Assembly: GCA_905221605.1 (NCBI GenBank)
Contig: CAJNDS010002313.1
Coordinates: forward strand, 45,001 to 109,000
DNA from: Symbiodinium natans
Lineage: Eukaryota; Sar; Dinophyceae; Suessiales; Symbiodiniaceae
Reading direction: 5' to 3'
Length of the DNA stretch: 64,000 nucleotides
How positions within the stretch are numbered: position 1 is the first letter of the stretch; each line of letters opens with the position of its first letter. Both the position numbers and the translations under genes were made by a program. Below the pieces are notes generated by a model, which made no database searches, was not told the origin of the DNA, and saw nothing but the letters and a program-made list of their open reading frames with translations. Shown here one piece after another: positions 49,591-59,844 of this stretch.

Positions 49591-52500
49591 TTTGATTGCT
49601 GTTTTTTTTGTTTTGCTGAGACATGAGCCTGGCCCACCGGAGTCCACAGAGCTGCCGTCCGTGGAGGAAAGGTATGCATCGGCAAAGACCGGCAGGGGCA
49701 GCGACTCCTCTTGTCCCCGCAGGAGTGCGACTCAGAAGCACGAAACGCTGCAGTCAAAAAGGGAACCCACTTGAAGGAGGGAAAGTTGGCCTCGTCGCAG
49801 GTGTAGGCGTTGCAGAAGTAGCATTGGGTCTCCTAGCCCATTGAACACATGGAACACACAAACAGGAGCTATTCACAATACCAAGCACAGGAGGAAAAAG
49901 AAGACATCACATGCCCGTGCACTGGTGCCATGGCGCCAAGAACCAAAGAGGATTACATAGGCTGGTTGAATCCAACAAACTGTGGACATGCCAGAAAACG
50001 TGCCCCAGTAGAAGCTTTCGCCGTACGCGCTTGTTAGGAAGGATGCCTTGCGCACAGCATGCGCAGATGCTGATATGATGGTGCGGGCTTTCTTCAGGAA
50101 TCGTGAGACGCACCTCGCGCCAATTTCTGGAAGACAGACTTCCGGTTGGCAACTGCTGTTCAAGCGGTCCTAGATCGCGATTTCAAGTTCTTGTGCTGTT
50201 GTTTGTTCATATGCGCCTCGGCAAATTCAAACAACAAAGTACCTGCCGTTTCAAGTGGTTAGACAGAATGAACTTCCAAATATGCTAGGAGCAACTTCGT
50301 TCATGACTTTTTTGCTTTCTGTACACTTCTCTCTGCGCTGCCCGGCCGTCCCGTCGATGTTCGTGGTGCGCGTTTCTTTCCTTTCAATTTCTACGGGTCT
50401 TGCCTGTCGTGGCTTTCTATCACTGTTTCCTTCTCCTCTTCCCAGAAACGAACGCAGCATGACAACGCGATGCAGAGCAAAGACAGGCCAGGACACTAGG
50501 CCAGGCTAGCTGTCAATTAAGCATGAATAGGGTGTAGGGTGTAGGGTAGGGTGTAGGGTGTAAGGTTTGGGGTTTAGGGGATTAGGGGTTTAGGGGTTTA
50601 GGGGTTTAGGGTTCAAGGTTTAGGGATCTGGAAATGGGAACTCCTCGGACCACTCGCCGGTGACTGGGTTCTTGAAGCTCCGGGACAGCTGGGTCTTGTA
50701 ACCTTTGCTCTCGGAAAGCTGCCGAATGACTATTAAATCTAAAGCAATTATGTTGTGAAATATTGGATAGCATAATAATAAATAATATGAATATTTCTAT
50801 ACACAAGTTGTGCGAAAATATCAGTAGTTACAAATGAATAAACTTGGCTAACACCTAACTAAAGAGATGTTATGACTGAAGCAACAGAAAATGCATTGAG
50901 TTCATACAAACTGATTTTGAATACTTCAAGATACTTAAGATTAAGAAACGCAAGTACCTAAAAGAAACAGTACTCAAAATTCGTGAAAACTAGTTGCAAG
51001 CATTTAAAACTACCCAATGTTTAAACAAAAAGGTTGACAAAATGCACCCTACATGTCATTCGAAAACAACTTAAACTTAGATAAGATACAAACAAATTCG
51101 GCTCCGGAAAAATGACTGGAGACCATTAACATTCAAAGCTTACAAAAAACATTCTGTAAAACCAAACTAAGAATTTATTGAAATTAGTTCATTCACATTC
51201 AAAACAATGAAGCAGCAGGAAAAGTAAATACAATTAACAAAAACGAAATTAAGTAAATTAAATAAAACCGAACAAAATACGGCTGCATGACGGATGTTAC
51301 ATGCCTGGGTTGCGAACGAGAAGCCGCAAGACGGGCATGTGTGGAATCGGGACATCCACCTGATCGGGGAAGGGCCCCTCAGTTGAGCGGGGAAGGGCCC
51401 CTCAGTTACGCACTATGCTATTATGCTAGTATATTGCTTTATTAATACATTGTTACGTTCCTAAAGTATTATATGATGATATTATTTTCTTAGTATATTA
51501 CTGTCGTACTGTGCTAGTATATAAGTATAGTATTATGTTTCGCACAGCTCTCAACTTGCACCTCCGGGGTGGATGGACTGAATGAAGCACGCAACTCCAA
51601 ACACCGAGCCGCCTGGCCCCAAGCAAGCCCAAGCGGGCACCTCTCCTAACAGTGGTCCCTTTTTGGGTGCCCCCCAACAAAATGCTCCAGATAAGAACAA
51701 CCCAAACAAGTACCATGGCTAAACGCCCCAACTGGGCCTGGACCTCCAAAACATCCCGAGACCGGATCCCCGTGCCCCGGAGCCTGCGCGCGGTGATCAT
51801 GCCCACTGCAGACTCCCGCTCCGTGGCTTCCTCCCGGCGACGGCATTTGTTGCACTCGCTGCGCGTCTCTCCGTTGCGAAGAAGGGCTCGGGCCTTTGCA
51901 GGTTTCTTGTCAAGCTCGCCCATCTGGCCCACGCAAACCAACTTACAAGTAGGGTCCCCTGCAACCCTTAAAACCCTCCAAAAAATCCCAAAAAAAATCG
52001 CCGCTGCAAGGGTCTCGGCAGATTCTGTCCCAGAGCAATGTGACACAAGTTTCGCGCGAGCCGCTGAGTGCACCCTGCCGGCCCTTCAGACCCCGGGAAT
52101 TTAATGCATGGAGTTTTGGGCAACGTCCCTTCGCAGAACCTGACATGCCACACGGAACCGAACCGAAACGCCTTGAACCCCAAACCCTATAACCCCTAAA
52201 CCGCCCAAAACATTGCACCCCCCCTCCCCCTTCCCAGACCCAGACCCGAAGCGCGCTCGCAGCCTTCACCTCCTCCGGGGTTAACTTGAGCTCGCGGGCG
52301 CGGTCCGTGGCGCCACCGATGCGCCGAGTCTGAGATTTGGGGGTATTTTTAGGGTTCATTAGGGTTTATTAGGGGTTATTAGGGTTTATTCGGGTGTATT
52401 AGGGTTTATAAGGGTTTATTAGGGCTGTTAGGGTGTATTAGGGTTTATTCGGGTTTATTAGGGTTGCAGGCTTCAGGGCATAAGGGAGGTTGGGGTTTAA

Positions 52501-55500
52501 GGATTTTGGGCTGTGGGGGATTGGGGGCTTGGGGGTTTGATGTTTTGGGGCCTTTAGGGGTTTAGAGTTTGGGGGTTTGGGGGTTTAAACCCTGCATGTT
52601 CAAAGGCCAACGAAAGCAGCTAGAGATGACGGTATAGTCGGTGTGCTGTGGCACCTGCTCTTCAACCTAGTAGTGCCTTGCCCTAGCGCTGCCATATCAC
52701 CCTACGCCAAGCCCGTGAGGTCACTGGGGTGAAGCGCCCAACTGTGCACACAAGGCACCCCAGCAAATCGCCGCACTGAGCTGGGCTTGGACCACGACGC
52801 TCTGCAACCCGGGCCTGAAGTGTGTTTACTGTGGTGCAGGGGCTTGCACAAGCGCCTGCCGTGATCTAGGGCTTTTGGGGTTTTGGGAGGGGTCTTGTGT
52901 TGGACTGGCCTGGCATGGAAATAGTGTGGGCAAGGAGGCCGTGTATGTTCAGGCTTCGAAGCACGGCAGTACAGGCGGCCTTCAACCCCGACCTCCGAGG
53001 TCAAGGCCCTGAATCCCAAACCAACCCGCAAACACCTTGGGGGTCTCGGCCGTATTCCGGCTTTCTCAAATCCAAGGGACGGTTGCAAACGCAGAGCAAG
53101 TGCCGCACAGAGTTCAGGTCACGCTCCGCCTGATTGGGAGTGGGGCTTAGGGTCAGACTTCAGCTGCAGAGAAACCCAAGATGCCCAAACCCAAAATGCA
53201 TCAAAATGCCAACCGCGCTTGTGTAGCCCCACACACAAGGCCTTGCCTGTAACCGAGACACTCAAGCGCTCCCCCCCACCCCCCGGGTTTTTGGAGAACC
53301 GGGGCTTGCAAGATGCGTCCTTGGGAGGGGGGGAAAGGCTTGGAGAAAACCAGCTTGGCTGGCTAGCTTCTCGAAGTTTGCAGGCGGATTCCACACCGAA
53401 TGGCCCTTCGGGGCCCCGAAAGACGGGCCTTCTGCCCTTCGTCGAGCTCAGCATCCCCTGCTTCGCGCAGGCGAGACATGCGGCCTTCCGAGAAGGGGAG
53501 GGTCGGCGTGCCCCCGAAGCCCTTAAACCGAGTATCCCATCTCTCAACCCTGTGCGTTCCCCAACCCCAAACGCCCCATTCACCCCCCGAAAGCCACCTA
53601 ACGGAACCGAAGCAATGCACCTCCGCATCGACTGCACTTCGGCGGCTGCGCCAAAGTTCGGCCCGACAGAAGCCTGAAGCAGCAGCCCGGAGCAGTTGTA
53701 GTTTATAAAATCCACAGCATCTGGACACGCCGGTCACGGCACAAATTCGGGCCATCTGAATATTGACGTCTGTGCCAGTGCCACTCTCGCCACCTACATC
53801 AGAAGCAAAGTAGCACGCAATAAACCGTACACATGTATAAAGAAGTGTGCGTATATATATATATATATATATACTATATGGTGTACCGTTTGTCCTATAC
53901 TGTATAGCATCTTCGGAATGCGGCCTTGTTTTGAGTCAGTGTCAGTCAGTTGAGATATCAAGTGTTCCATCGCGCTGTTCGTACTTTGATTGTTGCTTTC
54001 ACTACTGTGTCGCCGGCCCTGGTCCGCAACCCAACGTTGCCGGCTTGTTGATATAGGGCTACTCCACCCTCAGGCAAAGTCGCATCGCCCCGAACCACGC
54101 CGAAACCGCGCTGGCGCCCCAGAGCAGCCATGCCCGATTGCGGAAGCGCAAGGGAGATGAGACCTGAGGCAGCCGAGTCGATCGACTCGAGGCGGTAAGC
54201 TCGGACTTACTTGCTCGTCACATGTCACAGTTGGGCCTCGAGATCAGTGTCCAGGAGCTTTTGGCAGCAGGAAGTTGCTCCTATGCATGGCAGCACAACG
54301 CTGAAGATCAGCATCCTAGAGCTCTCCATCATCTCTCAAGCAATTGCAGGCGCCTTCCTGCTAGTGCCAACTCTCTGACCTGCACCCCCCAACTCCAAGC
54401 CCGGAGCGCGCACCATGCCCCCTTCCCAAAGATGAAAACAACGAGACCAAAAAAACCCTAAACCCTAACCCCAAACCCTAAACCCTGAACCCTGAACCCT
54501 AAACCCTAAACCCTAAACCCTAAACCCTAAACCCTGAACCCTAAACCTCTCCGGACCTGCGAGGATGCCCTCGTCGAAGTCCCGGTGCCGGAGGGGAGGA
54601 AGAATGCCTCGGCGCAAACTCTAGAAATGCTGAACCTTGGGATGCTCCGCCCTTATACTAACATTCCTTACTAGGTTAGCAATTTCCATCAATTTTCATA
54701 ATTTTTCTAAGCTTTCTTCAGAAATATCAATGTAAGGGATTCTCGCAATCCCCTATGATTATCCCGATGAAGGAGCTGTTAGCACAAGGGGGAACATCCC
54801 AAGGTTGAACCCAACTTCGGCTCCCCAAGGCCCCCGCATCCGATCAGCTTTAATGGAGCGGAAGCATCCGTGGCCCTGGCGTTCGTCGATCATCCCGCGC
54901 AGCCAGCCATCCCGCTTGAAGGGACCATTCAGTCCTGAAGAGGGTGTTGGCTGGGGGATTGAAAGCTCTAATCTTGACGCGGAGCTTTCAGACATCGGAG
55001 CTGCGTTTCTCAGACTGCTGCCCTTACAGGCTTCTAACTTCCATTCTGCAAGCAGTCTTAACCCTAAACCCTAAACCCTAAACCCTAAACCCTAAACCCT
55101 AAACCCTAAACCCTAACCCTAAACCCTAAACCCTAAACCCTAAACCCTAAACCCTAAACCCTAAACCCTAAACCCTGTGCGCCTGACCCGATCTCCACCT
55201 CCACCCGCCGGTCACCGACATCCACCAAGATCAGCACCCCGTTGTTCTTGTACCTTGTTAAGATGGCTTTATGTATGCGGGCCTATATAACTATATTAAC
55301 ATGGTACATATATATATATATACACACATATATATATATATATGTATATATACATAGATGTGTGTAGAAAAACTATGTGGGCCTTTCTAATAAAATGAAG
55401 ATTGTGAACATTTATCTAAAGATACATGTAGGGCCCATTAGAACCATGTAAGATTCCAGTTGAGTTGTGCATAGCTGTACCTCTCCCCAACTTGACCCAG

Positions 55501-56400
55501 GGTTGTTGCGCTTCGGTGCAGAAGCCATACAGGAGCACCCAAACCCCTTGACATGCACCTAAACAATTCTAGGACCTAAGACAACACCCGACATAGTTCG
55601 GAGTTAAGGGGGCAGCACATCCTGGATTAGGATCGTGTAAAGGCAATGGCTTCGGATTTAAGGGAAACCCCGGACCTGCCGACAAGGAGTGGGGAACCAC
55701 CCGAGCTTCGAGAATCAAGTTGAGCATGTACACACAAGATTGGCATACTGCGGTGATGAAAACAGACCGCAACTTTCAATGCCCCCGGGGCACTGATCGC
55801 CGAGGCCCCAAAGGTTGAATAGGTCCTTGGCCCGGATTGGGGGGGAGGCATTTGGAGCCCGACAGGAACCTCTCGGGTATTTCAGGTTCTGGGCGGGATT
55901 GTGGTGACGGTCCTGCGCAGCTGGGCGAGCAATGTCCGAAAACCAGGCGTTTTGGGTGTTTAGTTCATCGTTCGTGCTTGAAACTTTCAAGCACTTGTAT
56001 TGCAGCTCGGGGTGGCAGCTGCTGCACCGAGGGGCCGTCGCGAAAGTCTTGATTTCGTCCCGGTCCTCTGCAGCACCCTTGATGCGCTTCACCGTGACGA
56101 CCACGACTTCCGCCCCAGTCTTGCTCCGGATGTCGCGGGCCAGCCTGTTGATCCTTGGCTACTCCAAAATAGGTCAGGTCCCGCAAAAGTCACAGGGTAA
56201 ACCCACGGAACGGAGCTTGACCGTTTTTTCCCATGGGAAAAGGGATTTGGCTTGAGGTTTCGGGCTGTGTGTTCAAGCTCGCCCGAACATGACCTTATAA
56301 CCAGGAGAGTTCCTAGTCAAGGCTCCGTCGCACCGTCGAGCCCCGCAGCAGACGCGCGGTGTCCGACACAAAGCCGGTTCCTCTCCACCAAGGTGACGGG
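49023..56400 (-). CDS. TPM-domain membrane protein gene, intron-rich (7.4 kb)
   Basis: Exons recognised in order (minus strand): about 56340-56400 (GTGFVSDTARLLRG); 56036-56158 (RINRLARDIRSKTGAEVVVV, ending IKTFAT, GC donor); 55794-55825 (DLFNLWGLGD); 55174-55253 (KNNGVLILVDVGDRRVEVE); 54875-54934 (DGWLRGMIDER); 54557-54607 (ILPPLRHRDFDEGILAG). From 56158 to 54557 all splice phases agree. Together they spell a TPM (TPM_phosphatase/DUF477) domain. Probable later exons are at about 53400-53490 (RMSRLREAGDAELDEGQK, like the zinc-ribbon region of the family), 51800-51890 (ETRSECNKCRRREEATERES) and 49023-49590. TPM proteins are membrane-anchored; some act in thylakoids. Function here is not known. 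The middle exons are incomplete. Confidence 0.6.
50533..50622 (+). repeat. Degenerate TTTAGGG/TGTAGGG tract
   Basis: Mixed TGTAGGG, TTTGGGG and TTTAGGGG units. It is antisense with respect to the exon candidate that ends beside it. Confidence 0.75.
50623..50732 (-). CDS. Candidate exon, unknown; possibly in or near the TPM gene
   Basis: After a TTTAATAG acceptor the frame reads IRQLSESKGYKTQLSRSFKN and PVTGEWSEEFPFPDP, reaching a TAA created inside a CCCTAAA unit. It is strongly protein-like. It may be a terminal exon of a separate gene, or a TPM exon whose donor lies just before the stop. No family is recognised. Confidence 0.4.
50733..51497. other. AT-rich segment
   Basis: Clearly more AT-rich than its surroundings. 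A minus-strand frame (51167-51355) starts MSRFHTCPSCGFSFATQACN and shows a Cx2C-x8-C-x3-H pattern before becoming hydrophobic; the latter part is probably not coding. A 22-bp tandem duplication containing GGGGAAGGGCCCCTCAGTT lies at 51365-51408. Confidence 0.45.
51498..51923 (-). CDS. Open segment with Cys pair and a hydrophobic stretch; contains a likely TPM-gene exon
   Basis: An uninterrupted 141-codon frame from an ATG at 51923 (MGELDKKPAKARALLRNGET) through ECNKCRRREEATERESAV to a hydrophobic LAMVLVWVVLIWSILLGG. The first half is charged and protein-like. I read it either as one exon of the TPM gene (a CxxC ribbon) with an intron after SAVGMIT, or as a small membrane protein. The last 40 codons are unconvincing. 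Confidence 0.35.
   Translation of the reverse strand: MGELDKKPAKARALLRNGETRSECNKCRRREEATERESAVGMITARRLRGTGIRSRDVLEVQAQLGRLAMVLVWVVLIWSILLGGTQKGTTVRRGARLGLLGARRLGVWSCVLHSVHPPRRCKLRAVRNIILYLYTSTVRQ
52350..52466 (+). repeat. Decamer array (AGGGTTTATT)n
   Basis: Twelve imperfect 10-bp units, a lengthened relative of the telomere heptamer (TTTATTAGGG), with TTCG and TGTA variants. Confidence 0.85.
53848..53880 (+). repeat. TA microsatellite
   Basis: About 11 TA units (53853-53873) within the TPM gene span, presumably intronic. Confidence 0.8.
54456..54546 (-). repeat. CCCTAAA/CCCTGAA array in a TPM-gene intron
   Basis: About 12 units, beginning ten bases after the GTCCGG donor of the exon at 54557-54607. 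TTTAGGG is on the coding strand. Confidence 0.85.
54636..54803. mobile_element. MITE family 2 copy f, enlarged, inside a TPM-gene intron
   Basis: Ends CTTGGGATGCTCCGCCC and GGGGGAACATCCCAAG. An AT-rich insert of about 60 bp lengthens it to 168 bp. TGAAC occurs on both sides. It lies wholly between exons 54557-54607 and 54875-54934. Confidence 0.75.
55060..55173 (-). repeat. CCCTAAA array at the 5' end of a TPM-gene intron
   Basis: About 16 units. On the minus strand the exon 55174-55253 runs straight into the array, and GTTTAG of the first unit is the only donor that gives the phase needed by the next exon. Confidence 0.9.
55305..55365 (+). repeat. TA/CA microsatellite
   Basis: Alternating TA runs with short CA and TG interruptions, in the intron between TPM exons 55174-55253 and 55794-55825. 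Confidence 0.8.
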
Positions 56401-58023
56401 ATGTCGCCTGGGGGAGGGGGGAGGAGGGGATCAGGAGCCACTCTCGGGGTTCGGCTATACGGACTCATGTTCTGGAAAAGAAGAATCATGTTATCATAGC
56501 CTTCATAGCAACCATACGACTAATTTTGCTCTTCCAATGATGATCATGATAATAATTTGCAGTCATAATCATTCTTCTAACAGGGAAAAACATCGCGTTG
56601 TGTGTGTGTGTTTATTTTCGAAGTCGTTAGCTATATGGTCTCGACATGTCTGGGCCCAGCAGCTTGGCGACGCCACCGCCGCCACCCGGCCCTGCCACCG
56701 CCGCCCCTGCCAAGACCCTCAAGTTTAGGGTTTAGGGGTTTGCATAGGGATTAGAGCGTGGGGGGGGGTCCCTGAAACACCACTATCAGCTGTTCAAACC
56801 CTTTTTCAGCGCCCTTCTTGTGCTCTCTGGGTGTGAGCCCTGCCTCTCGAAAGGGCGTCGGGCGGTAGATGTACTCGGCTTGCCCGCCCCGCTCAAGCCT
56901 TAGTGGTCTTCGAGGTCTCCGGAGTGCCTCTTGAGACATCCTCTTGGTTCTTGCTTCCAGATGTCTGGCTGGTGGCTTTATGAGGCCTTCTGGGATCCAA
57001 GCTCTCATTCCAGGACACCCCGTTTCCCTGCCAAGGTGCCGCGATCGGAAGAGGTCTGCTCGAGAGTTTGACAGCGAACCTCCCCAGGCGGCCGCCAACA
57101 CTGCGAAGGCCTCAGGCTACTCCGATTTTCACAAGGATTCCGGAGGTTCGCCATTCGGTTCATAGGCTCTGCTGTGGCTCATGCACGGGCCCAGAAGGTC
57201 GAGATCCCACCCTTATGAGGTGCTTGAAAACCCGAGGCTGAAGGCGGGCCGCCAGCAGCAGCGCAGCGGCCCGGCGACGCAGGCGCTCCCACCGCGCCGC
57301 GCGCCTGGGACAACAGAGAGGAGGGGCTTGAGAGGCCCTGAACCCCAACATCCCCCAAGAATCAGGGGATTCAGACATACCCCTTAAGGTTTCCCTTGAA
57401 AAACTCCTAATGTCGCCGCGCTTATATTCCTAACAAAGGGTCCCCAAACCCAAGGGCACCACCTTAGGGGTCCAAGGTATAGAATCCCATGAAAGAGCCA
57501 AACTTGAGAATATAAGGTTATGGAAAGCCTTGCCTCCGAGCGGCAGGAAACGGAACGGCGGCCGGGCCTGAGCCCGACCCTGGCGGATGCGACCCACACT
57601 GCCCACCTCCAGGGCAAGCGGAAAAACCCGAGCTTGTGTGGGTTGTGGGGGAGTCTTCGGAACGACCCCTGAAAGAGGACAAAAGGTGGGATTTCCGAAG
57701 CCCCGGCCCCACCGACGTCGTGGAAGCAAGGTAGCGGTCCGGTGTCGCCCGGAGGGCCCAGAAGATGAAAACGGGGCCGGCCAATGGCAACGACGCAGAT
57801 GCCAGCGAAACAGCCCTGTCATCGTCACGATGCACGGGGCTCAAAAAACAAAAATTGCCCACTTTGAAGAAAAGGGAGGCACAAAACACAACACCTTAAC
57901 ACCTCCTGGTGTTTGTTGGGCATTGCCTGATCGCCAAGCAAGGTTCCGCTACGAATACTCGGAACCCTTCCTTCCCTCATCGCCACCTCTGCGGCCCCTC
58001 GTCGAGCCCTCGCAGCTGAGGGG

Positions 58024-58494
58024 TTGATCGATCGAGGCGCACTCGAAAGCAGCGCCCTGGCTGCGCTTGGGTTTTTTGGGGGGGCCGGGTGGGCCATGAG
58101 CGAATTCAGTGGCTTTGGGGGGGAGCTGGAACCAGGGGATGCTTGGACTGCCTTGGGGTTGCATCGCACTTGCATCAGGGTGAACAGTATCTACAATGTT
58201 CCTGAGGATTTCGGCTTCGGCGTCAAGGAAGGTTTGGGGGATTCAGCGAGGAGCCTCTGGAACTCGGCAGTTCCAGCGAAGGCGCTGTGGCAAGTTGCAC
58301 GGTCAGCGCCATGGCTCTCTGTGGGGTTTTGGGTTTGTGAGGGGTTTGGTCTATCGCTTTGGGGTTGGGAGTCGGGTGTAGCTCTGTTGCATGCTCGGGG
58401 GCCGGTTTCTCCAAATCTGGAATGGCCATCCGAACCAGCTGAGGCTCAGGGTTTTATGCTAGCCAAGTGGAGGCATGGCTTCATGACAGCCTAG
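58024..58494 (+). CDS. Unrecognised 156-codon ORF
   Basis: ATG-initiated frame reading MIDRGALESSALAALGFFGG and later YNVPEDFGFGVKEGLGDSAR, rich in Gly, Trp and Ala. No family or splice support. It may be an exon or a chance frame in GC-rich DNA. Confidence 0.2.
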   Translation: MIDRGALESSALAALGFFGGAGWAMSEFSGFGGELEPGDAWTALGLHRTCIRVNSIYNVPEDFGFGVKEGLGDSARSLWNSAVPAKALWQVARSAPWLSVGFWVCEGFGLSLWGWESGVALLHARGPVSPNLEWPSEPAEAQGFMLAKWRHGFMTA

Positions 58495-58610
58495 ATCTTG
58501 GGGCCTCAGGGTTGCGGCGACACCGGGCCGAAGGTAACCGCAAAGGCCGTTGTGAAAACCCCGCACCCTCAAAGGCCCGAAAACTGGTTGCGAAGCTAGG
58601 GGAAGATATG

Positions 58611-58670
58611 TGGGGGAATACGAAAACCAAGGGGCCCCTAAAATAAGGTACCCCGAATATCGTAAACCCC
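58611..58670. mobile_element. MITE family 1 copy, internally deleted
   Basis: Only 60 bp: GGGGGAATACGAAAA on the left and ATATCGTAAACCCC on the right, with the inner GGTACCCC block but no middle. Confidence 0.6.
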
Positions 58671-59844
58671 ATATATCAGGTTTGCCAGCAACTCCTCCCA
58701 CCGCGCGGCGGCGGCCAGGGCAGAGAGGAGGGAGTTGCGCGACACCTGGATGCTCACCATACGGGGTTCCTGTGCGGTTTAGGGTTTATAGGGTTTTGGG
58801 GTGTAGGGTTTCTTGTTTAGGGTTTTTCGGGTTTATAGGGTTTTGGGGTAGGGAATGGTAGGGATGGAATAGGTTTGGGGCTTGGGGTTTCCTGAAGCCC
58901 CCAAAGTACCCGCAGACTTCCCTCAATATCGGGCCTCGTCCGGCTCCAGGGACGCCAGACCCGTTCGAAATAGGGACCTCAGAGGGTTCCGAAACATCAC
59001 GCGCAAAAAAAGCACGAACAGGGTTTGGCCGTAGGGGCTCTAGGGCTTCAGGGGAGCTCTCAAGTGTGCTGGGAGGGCCTTGGATGACTTTAAGGGGGCT
59101 GACGGTGGGTTCTTCCTGAAGAAGCTCGCGAAAAACGAACTTACCTAATATTATGAAAAACATGTATGAATTATAGTACCACAATATTCTGCTATTATAC
59201 ATCCCGGCAGCATCGCATCTTCCCACTGCGCGCCTTTGGCACCTGGGCGAGGCAAGAATGTTGAGGGCCCTAGGATTGCAGCCATTGTGGGGAGGAGGGG
59301 AGGGGGCGGGAAGGGTTTAAGGTTTAGGCTTAGGGTTCCTAAAAAATTTCGTTTTTGGAGAGAAGGATGACAGCATGTTGGGACACACAACGGGTACCCT
59401 GTCACGTGATGGGCTTGTCTGCTTGTGACAAGCGAATCAAGCCAGCCAGCAGGGATGAAAGCTTGCAGAGCTCTGCCCAAACATCAGATGCCTGCAAAAG
59501 CCTGGCCTTGCAGCAATACGTCAGTACAGATGCGATTGGCGCTCCATTGGGTTCCGCAAACTCCCCGTTCTGCGCCAGCGCCCTCTGTACCGGATCTTGC
59601 CGAATGCCTGTCTTCCACCTATCTATCTACGTCGTCCCTCCACGCAAAACGTATGCGGAAGTATGCTCAGGGGCGCGGTGGACCCGTCAAACGACAAACC
59701 TCCGAACATGGTCTCAACCTTGTACGCACGGTCCGGCCCAGAACCTCTAACTCGCGTCTGAATCTGCAAACCACAACCTCAAACAGGGACACCCCTCAAG
59801 AAGCCCGAAACCATCACGGAGGGGTCAGACCTTACACTGAAAGG

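Larger units (their letters stand above)
56401..59844. other. Spacer; one unrecognised ORF and a short MITE
   Basis: A family-1 MITE with an internal deletion lies at 58611-58670 and telomere-type variants at 58778-58850. The 146-codon frame at 57587-58027 (plus) is open on both strands and not called. Confidence 0.4.

Noticed and set aside
57587-58027. 146-codon plus-strand ORF
   Set aside because: Both strands are open here and no motif or splice site decides between them.
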